From Ruaniaceae bacterium KH17 (GTDB lineage: Bacteria > Actinomycetota > Actinomycetes > Actinomycetales > Actinomycetaceae), in assembly GCA_900199505.1 (NCBI GenBank), contig FZQV01000004.1:44474-108473 (forward strand): a stretch of 64,000 nt of DNA. The letters run 5' to 3'. The translations under genes were made by a program, and so were the position numbers. The notes below the pieces were generated by a model that worked only from the letters and a program-made list of their open reading frames with translations, had not been told where the DNA came from and did not search any database. Position 1 is the first letter of the stretch. Every line of letters begins with the position of its first letter. Shown here in pieces: positions 44,344 to 53,091 of this stretch.

Positions 44344-47300
44344 CTCTTGGTGGACCTGAATACCTCTACGTTGAGAAGCCGAGCATGGAGCTGCTCGCCG
44401 AGCTTGGCTGGCAGACCATTGACGCTTTCCAAGAGACGTTCGGGCCCACCGGGACACTCGGCCGGGATTCCCAATACGAGGTCATTCTTCACCACCGCCT
44501 GCGCAAGGCGATGCGTTCACTGAACGATGTGGCCATTCCCGAGGCGGCAATCGAAGAAGCGATCGATGCAGTGACCCGCGATAGGTCGCTGATGAACCCC
44601 GTTCGTGCAAACCATGAGGTCTACGATCTCCTTCGCAACGGATACACCGTCGAATGGCAGGATGAGTCCGGAGATATCCAGATAGCGACAGTCCGATACC
44701 TTGACCTCGCAGACGCCCACTCGAACGATCTCATCGCGGTTCAACAGATGTGGGTGAAGACGACTCTGCATTCGCGTCGTCCCGACGTGGTGCTGTTCGT
44801 GAACGGCATTCCGCTTGTGCTCATGGAGTTCAAAGAACCGAGTGCCCCAGTCAAGACTGCGTACGACGCCAATCTCACCGACTACCGCGCCGCGCTCCCG
44901 TCGCTCTTCGTACCGAATCTCCTTGTCTTGCTCTCAAACGGCAGCGAAGCGAAGGTCGGTTCCACGTACGCCCCATGGGAGTTCTTCAATGACTGGAAGG
45001 TCATTGACGCCACGGGAACGCGCGGCCAGATCGCGCTAGAGACAGCGCTTCGAGGGACGTGTTCACCACAGGCACTACTCGACCTGTTCGAGAACTTCGT
45101 CGCCTACATGGAGCGACCCGGCGGGCCAATCAAGAATGTCGCGCGCTCACACCAGTACCTCGGAGTGAATGCCGCACTTGAGAATTTGCAGCACGCGCGA
45201 GCCACGCAGGACAAGCGGCTGGGAGTCTTCTGGCACACTCAGGGCTCGGGCAAATCGCTATCGATGCTCTGGTTCACGCAGAAGGTGCTGCGCCAAATGC
45301 CAGGCAACTGGACCTTCGTGATGGTCACAGACCGCACCGAGCTGGACACGCAGCTGCACGGCGAGTTCGCGGACGCGGGAGCGATCCCCGCCGAGGCGAA
45401 GGTCCACGCGACGTCGATCGCGCACCTGCGCGAACTCCTCGCCGTCGATCACCGATATGTGTTCACGCTGATCCAGAAGTTCCAGCCGTCGAAGGCACTC
45501 GGAGAATCCGTGATGCCAGTACTGTCCGATCGCTCTGACGTCATCGTGATCACCGATGAAGCACACCGTTCGCAGTACGACACACTGGCGCTCAACATGC
45601 GTAGCGCCCTGCCGAACGCTTCGATGATGGGCTTCACGGGAACCCCACTCATCGCCGGCGAGGAAGAGGCCACGCGAGAGCAATTTGGCGATTACGTCTC
45701 GATCTACAACTTCCGCGATGCCATCGAGGATGGCGCCACGGTTCCGCTGTACTACGAGAACCGCATCCCCGAACTCCAGCTGGTTAACGACCAGTTCGCG
45801 GATGAGCTCAACGAGCTTCTCGAAGAAGCCGAACTCGATGAGGACGCCGAAGGCGCGCTCGCACGGGAGTTCGGAACCCAGTACACGCTTCTCACTCGTC
45901 CCGAACGTCTCCAGACGATTGCACGCGACCTCGTGCGGCACTTCGTCGGGCGCGGATTCGCGGGTAAGGCCATGTATGTGGGGCTGGATAAGGCAGCCGC
46001 AGTTCGGATGTACAACCTCGTTAAAGAAGAGTGGTCCACACACTTGCATGAGCTTCGTGCCCAGCACGACGCTCTGCCGGTGTTGGAGCGGCCGTGGCTT
46101 GCCTCCCGCATCGAGCTGATGGAATCGACCGACATGGCCGTCGTCGTCTCCCAAGGCCAAAACGAACTCGGTGAACTCGATGCAAAAGGCCTCGACATCC
46201 GCCCCCACCGTGCACGTATGAATCGCGAGGATCTCGCAGAGAACTTCAAGGACGCCAGCGATCCGCTACGTCTCGTGTTCGTCTGCGCCATGTGGATGAC
46301 TGGGTTTGATGCGCCATCCGTCTCGACCGTGTATCTCGACCGGCCCATGCGCAACCACACGCTCATGCAGACCATCGCGCGCGCGAACCGGGTGTTCCCG
46401 GAGAAGGACAACGGCCTCATCGTTGACTACGTGGGCGTGTTCCGGAACCTCGAGAAGGCACTCGCTGTCTACGGCGCAAGTAAGGGTCGTGAGGGTGATT
46501 CACCGATCGAGTTCGTCGAAGCCCTCGCTGATGAGCTCGACGCCGCCGTCGCGAAGCTGACTACCTTCTGCTCATCGATCGGCGTTTCGATTAGGGCGCT
46601 GCGAGATGCGAAGGGCTTCTCGTTCGTCTCCACTCGTGATGCGGCAGTCGAGACGATCCTCGCGGCGCCGGAGACGCGCGTTGAGTTCATGGATCAGGCG
46701 CGGCTCGTCAGGAAGCTCTTCAAGGGTCTGCTCCCGAACCCGCGCGCAGCGAAGCAACAACGAAACGTCGCCGCGATACGCGCGCTTGCCAAGCGCATCA
46801 CGGAGGTCACTCGACCTCCGGAGCAGGATCTCAGTGCCGTGGCAGACGCCGTCGATGCATTGCTTGATCGTTCGGTCGGTGCGGAGGAGTATGTCATCCG
46901 CGCGGCAGCAACGGGGGAGCAGGGCGACGCCCTGATCGACCTCTCGCTCATTGACTTCGAAGGGCTCAAGAAGAGGTTCGCTGGACGCGAGCGTGCCGAG
47001 ACGGACCGACTCGCGCAGCTTCTCAAACAGCGCGCGGTGGAGGCTGCTCGCCGCAACCCAACGCGTGCGGACCTCGTGGAGCGAATTGAGCAACTCATCG
47101 ATGACTACAACGCGGGTTCGGTGAACATCGATGAATACCTCCGGCGCCTGATTAGTCTGAGTCGGACGCTTTCAGCTGACGAGGAACAGGCTGCCCGTTC
47201 GGGCATGACAGAGGAACAGCTCGCGATCTTCGACCTTCTCACCAAGCCCGATCCGGTGCTCACGGAGGAGGAACGCCAGACGGTGAAGGCTGGGGCGAAG

Positions 47301-47687
47301 TCACTACTTGAGCGTCTGCACGAGGTGATTGTTCAAGACTGGCATCGAAAGGCAGACGTCATCAATGACGTCGACAGTACGATCCGCCGAGTGCTCGACA
47401 ACTCACTGCCGGCGCCATACACGGTCGACATCTTCAACGCGAAGGTGAAACTCGTCTTCGACCACGTCCTGACCGCATACGGTGACAACGGCGACAGCGT
47501 CTACGACGGCCCCGTCGACGCCGCCTACCGCCTCAACCCAGTCATGGTCGAACTCTCAGGCCCCATTGACGTCGACACGATCGCCGAAGACGCAATAGCC
47601 CGTATGCGAATCGACCCAACCTTCGCAACCCAAGTAGCCGCCCAACTTGAATGTCAAGATCGGGCAGTTTCAGAGAGTTCTCACTAA
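44340..47687 (+). CDS. hsdR: Type I restriction enzyme translocase/nuclease HsdR
   Basis: 1115 residues. The N-terminal nuclease has PDVVLFVNGIPLVLMEFKEP (PD-(D/E)xK catalytic block, D...E-x-K) near residues 147-166. The SF2 motor follows: Walker A FWHTQGSGKSLSMLW near 297, DEAH box VITDEAHRSQYDTLA near 403, MGFTGTP (motif III), and TGFDAPSVSTVYLDRPM with TIARANRV (motifs V-VI). A long helical C-terminal domain binds the M2S core. Length and motifs are those of an intact enzyme. The system is complete and looks functional. AAGGAG at its 3' end serves the next gene. Confidence 0.95.
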   Translation: MTLGGPEYLYVEKPSMELLAELGWQTIDAFQETFGPTGTLGRDSQYEVILHHRLRKAMRSLNDVAIPEAAIEEAIDAVTRDRSLMNPVRANHEVYDLLRNGYTVEWQDESGDIQIATVRYLDLADAHSNDLIAVQQMWVKTTLHSRRPDVVLFVNGIPLVLMEFKEPSAPVKTAYDANLTDYRAALPSLFVPNLLVLLSNGSEAKVGSTYAPWEFFNDWKVIDATGTRGQIALETALRGTCSPQALLDLFENFVAYMERPGGPIKNVARSHQYLGVNAALENLQHARATQDKRLGVFWHTQGSGKSLSMLWFTQKVLRQMPGNWTFVMVTDRTELDTQLHGEFADAGAIPAEAKVHATSIAHLRELLAVDHRYVFTLIQKFQPSKALGESVMPVLSDRSDVIVITDEAHRSQYDTLALNMRSALPNASMMGFTGTPLIAGEEEATREQFGDYVSIYNFRDAIEDGATVPLYYENRIPELQLVNDQFADELNELLEEAELDEDAEGALAREFGTQYTLLTRPERLQTIARDLVRHFVGRGFAGKAMYVGLDKAAAVRMYNLVKEEWSTHLHELRAQHDALPVLERPWLASRIELMESTDMAVVVSQGQNELGELDAKGLDIRPHRARMNREDLAENFKDASDPLRLVFVCAMWMTGFDAPSVSTVYLDRPMRNHTLMQTIARANRVFPEKDNGLIVDYVGVFRNLEKALAVYGASKGREGDSPIEFVEALADELDAAVAKLTTFCSSIGVSIRALRDAKGFSFVSTRDAAVETILAAPETRVEFMDQARLVRKLFKGLLPNPRAAKQQRNVAAIRALAKRITEVTRPPEQDLSAVADAVDALLDRSVGAEEYVIRAAATGEQGDALIDLSLIDFEGLKKRFAGRERAETDRLAQLLKQRAVEAARRNPTRADLVERIEQLIDDYNAGSVNIDEYLRRLISLSRTLSADEEQAARSGMTEEQLAIFDLLTKPDPVLTEEERQTVKAGAKSLLERLHEVIVQDWHRKADVINDVDSTIRRVLDNSLPAPYTVDIFNAKVKLVFDHVLTAYGDNGDSVYDGPVDAAYRLNPVMVELSGPIDVDTIAEDAIARMRIDPTFATQVAAQLECQDRAVSESSH

Positions 47688-47701
47688 GGAGTTGCAGCAC
47701 A

Positions 47702-48907
47702 TTGGCAACAGGTAGTCAACGGTATCGATCCCACAAAGTCTGGGAAACGCTAGAGGTGAAGCTTGAGGCCTTGCAGGCTGCACGTTTCGATGATGCGGAG
47801 AGCGAGCAATGGCGTCATGACATCATCGAGTGGCTATCTGAAGCTGCTAAGACAAAGAGCACTCGGCAGCCTTCCCTCTACCTGGGAGTGCTCGACCAGG
47901 TCAGCGACGCACTCAACGGACTTCCGACATCTACCACCGAGTTTCGGCGCTTCGTTGGTTTGGACTACAACAGCAGCAGACCTACGTCAGCGCAGAATCT
48001 CGCAGTAACGCTCCGAGGACTACCACTGCCAGCACCGAAGGAGATTCCGAAGTCTTACATTGAGTTGCTAGAGCGGGAGATCAGGGTCAGGACTGAGCGA
48101 CTGGATGATCTCAGCTCCTCGATTACAGAGACCGAGGCTGCACTTCAAGAGAGGCAGCACACTCTCGAATCACTCGCTCAAGATGTCGAAACTCTCCGAG
48201 CTGAGATCGATCAGGAGAGGGCCAATATTGCGTCCGTCAGTGAGACAACAAAGACAGAGATCGACTCAGAGTGGACAAGAATCAGAGATGATTGGGATGG
48301 CATGCGCCAGCAGGCCGATGCCAAGCGGGATGCTGAGGCCTTGGACCACATTGCAACTTTGGCTGCCACCACTCGAGCCGCCGAAGTATTAGCTCAGCAT
48401 GCAGCTGGGAGCCTGAAAGCTGCGGATTGGAACGAGCGCGCAAAACGGGAACGACGAGCCGCTCAGTGGATACGTGCGGGAGCCTTGGCGGCATTCCTGA
48501 CCGCCGCAGCCGTCGGCTGGTTCATCGTCAGCCAGGCGATCAATAGCAACTTTGATCTCACCATTGGCGACGGAATTCTACGATCATCGATTGCCGTGAT
48601 TGTCGGGGCATTCGGTGGGCTACTGCTTCGAGAGTCAGGTCGACACTTCCGTGAAGCGGATACCGCAGAGGACGTAGCCCTTTCGTTGAAGGCTCTTGCG
48701 CCCTTCTACGCCGGTTCGTTGGAGGAAGTTCAGGCAGCTGCCCGTGCTCAGGTTGGGGACGCAGTCCTTGTGAAGAATGTGCTTTCGCGATTCGCGCACC
48801 GAGATGCCGCTAAACACGCGGGTGAGATCGACACAACGGAACTGCCGAGCCTTGTCGAAGATGCGACTAAGGCACTTAACGGAGTTAAGAACGTTGCCTC
48901 TTCGTGA
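47702..48907 (+). CDS. Coiled-coil membrane protein coupled to hsdR, function unknown
   Basis: About 401 residues from TTG 47702, 10 nt after AAGGAG (47686-47691), 14 nt after the hsdR stop; a longer frame starts inside hsdR at 47651. Residues 1-120 are mixed helical, about 123-200 form a coiled coil (IRVRTERLDDLSSSITETEA onward), then two membrane segments near 255-278 (WIRAGALAAFLTAAAVGWFI) and 293-310 (SSIAVIVGAFGGLLL), and a helical tail with FREADTAEDVALSLKALAPF. No known family is recognised. Its place as last gene of a type I operon suggests an accessory or second-layer defence protein acting at the membrane. GC is low, as in hsdS. Confidence 0.75.
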   Translation: MATGSQRYRSHKVWETLEVKLEALQAARFDDAESEQWRHDIIEWLSEAAKTKSTRQPSLYLGVLDQVSDALNGLPTSTTEFRRFVGLDYNSSRPTSAQNLAVTLRGLPLPAPKEIPKSYIELLEREIRVRTERLDDLSSSITETEAALQERQHTLESLAQDVETLRAEIDQERANIASVSETTKTEIDSEWTRIRDDWDGMRQQADAKRDAEALDHIATLAATTRAAEVLAQHAAGSLKAADWNERAKRERRAAQWIRAGALAAFLTAAAVGWFIVSQAINSNFDLTIGDGILRSSIAVIVGAFGGLLLRESGRHFREADTAEDVALSLKALAPFYAGSLEEVQAAARAQVGDAVLVKNVLSRFAHRDAAKHAGEIDTTELPSLVEDATKALNGVKNVASS

Positions 48908-48998
48908 AGGATACTCCCCAGCGAAACCTGTGCTCTGCTACACGAGTGTTAGCATTCAAGGTCGGTTGTTGAGGGCCTTCGACCTCGTTGCCCTGCCA

Positions 48999-49012
48999 TA
49001 GACTCGTGGGCA
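48999..49012 (+). promoter_or_regulatory. Leaderless promoter -10 of the DUF523 gene
   Basis: TAGACT (48999-49004) is 7 nt before ATG 49012. It marks the return to core-type genes after the restriction operon. Confidence 0.45.
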
Positions 49013-49470
49013 TGGAGCTTGTGTTGGTCAGTGCGTGCCTTGCCGGTGCGCGGTGCCGGTACGACGGGCGCTCCAAACCGGATCAGACCATTCTCGAAGG
49101 TGTCGCAGAAGGCTGGGCGGTTCCTGCCTGCGCAGAGCAGCTGGGTGGGATGGGTACGCCACGGCCGCCCGCTGAGATCGTAGGGGGAGACGGGCACGAC
49201 GTTCTCTACGGCGACGCGAAGGTGCTCACCATTGATGGCGAGGATGTGACCGAAGAATTCGTTGATGGCGCACGAGTTGTTGCTGGTATGGCTGAGGAGC
49301 GTGGGATTCGGCGGGCGATTCTGCAGGCACGCAGTCCATCTTGCGGGTGCGGGAGCATCTACGATGGCACGCACTCGGGTGAGCTAATTGAGGGTGATGG
49401 CGTGCTCGCCGCAGTGCTCAAAGAGCGCGGAATCCAGATCGAGGAGCTACGCGGGGAGTCCGGGGAGTAG
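49012..49470 (+). CDS. DUF523 family protein
   Basis: 152 residues from ATG 49012. It begins MELVLVSACLAGARCRYDG, the S-A-C-L-x-G-x2-C-R-Y-D-G signature of DUF523, and has a second cysteine motif AILQARSPSCGCGSIYDG. The two motifs suggest a metal or iron-sulfur site; the biochemical role is unknown. The last residues are variable. A repeat region follows. Confidence 0.88.
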   Translation: MELVLVSACLAGARCRYDGRSKPDQTILEGVAEGWAVPACAEQLGGMGTPRPPAEIVGGDGHDVLYGDAKVLTIDGEDVTEEFVDGARVVAGMAEERGIRRAILQARSPSCGCGSIYDGTHSGELIEGDGVLAAVLKERGIQIEELRGESGE

Positions 49471-49505
49471 ACGCTGGGGCCGCACATTGCCTCGTGGATG
49501 TTGCT

Positions 49506-49524
49506 GCTTCGCGCAGGATGACGG
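49506..49524 (-). repeat. Inverted copy of the GTCATCCTG repeat (family 3, half)
   Basis: Read on the minus strand, these 19 bases are identical to 37992-38010. The paired 3' arm (CAGGAT) is missing here, so it is a half element without the hairpin. Confidence 0.7.
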
Positions 49525-49551
49525 TAGTCAGTAGCGGGTCAACACACGCTA

Positions 49552-49583
49552 GGTTTCGTCTCGGCCTTCGGCCTCGCTCAACC
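49552..49583 (+). repeat. REP-like GGTTTCG...CAACC element (family 2)
   Basis: GGTTTCGTCTC, then a GGCC-TTC-GGCC stem, then TCGCTCAACC. A second CTCGCTCAACCC copy follows at 49596-49607, giving a tandem 3' half. Elements with these ends are common intergenic repeats in actinobacteria. Together with the family 3 half copy it fills the 144-nt gap 49471-49614; no gene is seen there. Confidence 0.75.
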
Positions 49584-49614
49584 CACGAGAAGTACCTCGC
49601 TCAACCCGCAAATC

Positions 49615-49788
49615 TTATGTATCCCGGATGGGAGGGATATCGTAGACTTCCTCTCCCGCGGGGTCGTCGCCGTCGGGCGGATACGCCTCAACCTCCGGGC
49701 GCCGTGAAAGGAAAACCGTACTCGCGATGAGACCGCCCCAAATAATCGCTAGGGCAAGCACCAAGAACACGATCGCTATCGGGGTCAT
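49615..49788 (-). CDS. metS: Methionine/alanine importer small subunit MetS
   Basis: 57 residues, too short for usual gene calling: MTPIAIVFLVLALAIIWGGL then a single helix end and IASTVFLSRRPEVEAYPPDG. One membrane helix plus a short acidic tail is the MetS layout. Its ATG at 49788 overlaps the metP stop (ATGA) and AGGAGG stands before it, inside metP. MetS is needed for MetP transport in Corynebacterium, and the coupled order metP-metS is the same. Family assignment rests on context, size and topology. Confidence 0.82.
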   Translation of the reverse strand: MTPIAIVFLVLALAIIWGGLIASTVFLSRRPEVEAYPPDGDDPAGEEVYDIPPIRDT

Positions 49789-51368
49789 CGTGCTCCTCCT
49801 TCGTTCGTGGGAGCGTCGGCCACAGTCGCGGGCGGAATCGGGGGCCAGACCGCGAAATTATCGGGGGACCTCCGCCACGGGGCCGCGGTAAGTGCCCACC
49901 CGGCCACGACCATGATGAAGATCGTCCCCCATCCGACGATCAGGAGATACGTTGGGTCGTAGCCGCCATACGGCTTCGCAATGAGCCCGATAACAGTCAT
50001 CACAAGCATGTATCCGAGCACGACTGGCGCGAGAACCGAGACAAGGAACCGCCACGTGCGGCCGATCTTGAACGTGGACAGCGCGCTCAAGTGACCACTC
50101 AGCTCTCGGCCGGCGCGGCGCACCCACAGCACCGTAATCGTGACCGCCACAGCAGACGCCACAATGCCGATATTGTTCGCCCAGTTGTCGATCGTATTGA
50201 GGGCGGTCAGGCCCGACGTCGTGCCGAAGAGCATGATCGAGACGATCGCCAGGAGGCCGCCGATCCCGAAGGCGGACTGCTTCCGCGTGAGCCCGAACTT
50301 GTCCATGAAGCTCGAGAGAATCACCTCGAGGATCGAGATCATCGACGTCAGTCCGGCGAGCGTCAACGACCCAAAGAAGAGTGCGCCGAACAACTGCCCG
50401 CCGGGCATCTCGGCGGCGATCGCCGGGAAAGTCATGAAAGCGAGGCCGACGCCGGTAAGTCCTTCGAGATCGGCGACGGCGACGCCCTCCTTGAACGCGA
50501 AAAAGCCCAGCGTCGCAAAGACACCAATCCCAGCCAGAATCTCGAACGAGGAGTTGGCGAAGGCCACGACGAGACCGGGAGCGGTCAGGTTTGATTTGCG
50601 CCTACGGTACGAGGAGTACGTCAGCATGATCCCGAACGCAATCGAGAGCGAGAAGAAGATCTGGCTGTAGGCAGCGACCCAGACACTGGGATCTGCGAGG
50701 GCACCGAAGTCCGGTGTGAATAGCGCGTTCAGCCCCTCGGCGGCACCCGGAAGGAAGAGTGCCCGCACCACAAGAATGAGGAAGCCGACGACGAGTAGCG
50801 GGATCGCGATCATGTTCACGCGTTGCACACCCTTCACGACGCCCGCGCCCATCACAATGATCGCGATCACCCACATAATGATGAGCGGAAGCAGCACGCC
50901 CGGTACGAAGTTGAAGGTAAACGGCTCCGCGGCAACCTGAAGGTAATCGCCCTGGAAGTAACCGGCCGAATCGTTCCCCCACCGTAAATCAAAGGAGAAG
51001 ACAAAGTAGCTCGACGCCCACGCCAACACGACCGTGTAGTAGAGGGCGATGAACACGCAGATCATCACCTGGAACCAGCCGATTCCCTCGCCGAGCTTGC
51101 CCGCGAGGCGGCGCAGTGCGAGTGGCGGGGAACCCCGAAAACGGTGCCCAATCGCGTAGTCGAGAAAGAGGATCGGGATACCTGCCGTGAGAAGCGCAAC
51201 GATATAGGGGATCAGGAACGCGCCGCCGCCGTTCTCGTAAGCAACCCCGGGAAAACGCCAGATATTGCCCAAGCCGACCGCCGAGCCGATCGCGGAGATG
51301 ATGAAGCCGACCTGGCCCCTCCACTCCGCGCGCTTCGGCGCAATTGCCGCCGAGGTGGTTCCCGCCAT
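49785..51368 (-). CDS. metP: Sodium-dependent methionine/alanine transporter MetP (NSS family)
   Basis: 527 residues from ATG 51368, preceded by GGAAGGG. WRGQVGFIISAIGSAVGLGNIWRFPGVAYENGGGAFLIPY is the unmistakable first-helix block of neurotransmitter:sodium symporters with the sodium and substrate unwound site. About 12 membrane segments follow, ending LLIVGWGTIFIMVVAGWAL. With the coupled metS gene it should import methionine and alanine with sodium. The upstream 100 nt show no riboswitch fold that I recognise. Confidence 0.92.
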   Translation of the reverse strand: MAGTTSAAIAPKRAEWRGQVGFIISAIGSAVGLGNIWRFPGVAYENGGGAFLIPYIVALLTAGIPILFLDYAIGHRFRGSPPLALRRLAGKLGEGIGWFQVMICVFIALYYTVVLAWASSYFVFSFDLRWGNDSAGYFQGDYLQVAAEPFTFNFVPGVLLPLIIMWVIAIIVMGAGVVKGVQRVNMIAIPLLVVGFLILVVRALFLPGAAEGLNALFTPDFGALADPSVWVAAYSQIFFSLSIAFGIMLTYSSYRRRKSNLTAPGLVVAFANSSFEILAGIGVFATLGFFAFKEGVAVADLEGLTGVGLAFMTFPAIAAEMPGGQLFGALFFGSLTLAGLTSMISILEVILSSFMDKFGLTRKQSAFGIGGLLAIVSIMLFGTTSGLTALNTIDNWANNIGIVASAVAVTITVLWVRRAGRELSGHLSALSTFKIGRTWRFLVSVLAPVVLGYMLVMTVIGLIAKPYGGYDPTYLLIVGWGTIFIMVVAGWALTAAPWRRSPDNFAVWPPIPPATVADAPTNEGGAR

Positions 51369-51471
51369 GACACGCCCTTCCAAAGATCGAAAATTCCGAC
51401 TGAGCGTAGCACCTCAACGCAGATGAGAACCGGTTGTCCCACGGATTGCGGACTGGATCCTGCGGCTTCTC

Positions 51472-52395
51472 TTAACCAACGGATTGTGAGAGCATCTCTC
51501 GTTCTCTCGTGAGGTTGGTACGGGCCCGAGACTCCCAGAGATCGTGGGCACGCTCCGTGAGATAGATCGCGGGGCGGTCGAGGTAGTGCTCCAGAATCGT
51601 CGAGCGGCCTGTGGCGAAGGCGCGGTCCGGAACGTGCGCATACTCGTGGCGCACTGACGCGCGGTACTCGTCGTAGCGTGCCGCGTGAGAGGCAAGGATC
51701 CAGAGGTCCGCGTCGAGGAGTTGCGCCAGGGGAGGAGTGGCATTCTCAATGCGGAGGGAAGGGTCCGTGGCGATGATCATCTCGGCAACCTCACCGACGA
51801 ACTCGGAAGGAAGTGCCAGGCGCCCCAGCTCCTGCTCGGCAAGCGCCGCGGAGTCCCGTTCGTCGGTGGGGGTGCCGCGATAGACGGCGTCGTGGAACCA
51901 TGCTGCAGCCAGGCTGACCAGGGCGGGAGGCTCGCCGTCGGGCCGGAGCTGATCCAGTGCAAGGAGCACGTCCTCGAGGTGCCGGGCATCGTGGTAGCTC
52001 CGGTGCGGCTCGTACCAGCGTTCCAGGAGGCTCTCACCGAGGCCGGCCCACGCTGGAGGCGCATCAAGGGCAACGCCAAGCGACTGCCACTCGTTCACGA
52101 GATACGCTCGCCGCTGAACGGGAATTATCGCCGCGCGCTCGGCGTGGCGAACTCGGAGGCCGGATTGCTGAAGCGCCCGGAGGAGCTCGCGGGAGGTGGC
52201 GGGGTACGCACCCAACCGAACTGCGGTCTCATGTAGCGACGCCGGCACGTCATAGTGGTCCAGATCGAAGGCCCGGCGCGGAATCCCAAGGTGCGCGGCG
52301 AAGGCGTGGAGCTCGGCGAGATCGGTGTCCGTGATCAGATGACTCCACAGCGTCCCGTGCGCGGGCCACAACGGGGGATCGATCAGAATCGCCAT
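51472..52395 (-). CDS. DUF4031-HD domain fusion protein
   Basis: 307 residues. MAILIDPPLWPAHGTLWSHL and FDLDHYDVP are the DUF4031 block (residues 1-85). The second half has SYHDARHLEDVLLALD and WFHDAVYRGTPTDERDSA, an HD-type metal-dependent phosphohydrolase pattern. Each part is found alone in actinobacteria; the join suggests that they act on one substrate, possibly a nucleotide, but this is unproven. It is divergent from the FrnE gene with 27 nt between start codons. Confidence 0.85.
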   Translation of the reverse strand: MAILIDPPLWPAHGTLWSHLITDTDLAELHAFAAHLGIPRRAFDLDHYDVPASLHETAVRLGAYPATSRELLRALQQSGLRVRHAERAAIIPVQRRAYLVNEWQSLGVALDAPPAWAGLGESLLERWYEPHRSYHDARHLEDVLLALDQLRPDGEPPALVSLAAAWFHDAVYRGTPTDERDSAALAEQELGRLALPSEFVGEVAEMIIATDPSLRIENATPPLAQLLDADLWILASHAARYDEYRASVRHEYAHVPDRAFATGRSTILEHYLDRPAIYLTERAHDLWESRARTNLTREREMLSQSVG

Positions 52396-52422
52396 CCCGC
52401 AAGCCTACGGGGGAATAGTCGC

Positions 52423-53091
52423 ATGCCCGCAGAGGTTGCCACAGATATGACAGTGAAGGTTGATATCTGGTCCGATGTCCAATGCCCCTGGTGCTACATC
52501 GGCAAGCGCCGCTTCGAGAAGGGCGCCGCCAAGTCCGGGATCGACGTGGAGATCGAGTACCACTCCTTCGAACTCTCCCCGGACACGCCCGTGGACTATG
52601 ACGGCACCCCGCAGCAGTACCTCGCCGAGCGCAAAGGGATGCCCCTGGATCAGGTGGAGCAGATGCTCGCGCACGTTACCGAGCTCGCCGCAGGCGAGGG
52701 CCTCGACTACCACTACGAGAACGTGCACCAGACCAACACCGTCAAGGCGCACGAGCTCATTCATTACGCGAAGGCGCACGGCCGCCAGGTAGAGATGAAG
52801 GAGGCGCTGCTCAAGGCGTACTTCGTCGACGGCGGTCACGTGGGCCGCGTCGAGGACCTCGCCGATCTTGCCGCTGGCCTGGGCTTCGACCGTGCTGATG
52901 TGGTGCGTGCGCTTGAGTCCTGCGAGTACACCGCCGCGGTGAAGGCGGACGTGGCGCAGGCCGCCGCCTACGGGATCCAGGGCGTGCCGTTCTACGTGTT
53001 CGACGGCAAGTACGGCGTCTCGGGTGCCCAGGGGAGCGACGTGTTTACCGAGGTGCTGCAGAAGACCGCGTCCGAGCAGGTCGCCTCGTGA
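52423..53091 (+). CDS. FrnE-like DsbA-family thiol oxidoreductase
   Basis: 222 residues from ATG 52423 (GGGGGAA upstream; ATG 52447 is possible). The thioredoxin-fold active site is CPWC at residues 21-24 in IWSDVQCPWCYIGKRRFEKG, followed by the helical insertion and a late cis-Pro loop, GIQGVPFYVFDGKYGVSGAQ. This is the cytosolic FrnE branch of DsbA, with no signal peptide; related proteins resist oxidative stress or isomerise polyketides. A short cysteine-bearing ORF overlaps its stop. Confidence 0.92.
   Translation: MPAEVATDMTVKVDIWSDVQCPWCYIGKRRFEKGAAKSGIDVEIEYHSFELSPDTPVDYDGTPQQYLAERKGMPLDQVEQMLAHVTELAAGEGLDYHYENVHQTNTVKAHELIHYAKAHGRQVEMKEALLKAYFVDGGHVGRVEDLADLAAGLGFDRADVVRALESCEYTAAVKADVAQAAAYGIQGVPFYVFDGKYGVSGAQGSDVFTEVLQKTASEQVAS

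Noticed and set aside
40281..49011. Attachment-site duplication of the tRNA-Pro 3' end
   Set aside because: No second copy of GGTTCAAATCCCGCCAGCCC was found beyond the restriction operon, and no integrase is present, so integration at the tRNA is not shown.
51369..51471. SAM or methionine riboswitch before metP
   Set aside because: The 100-nt leader shows no conserved riboswitch core; only a usual RBS is visible.
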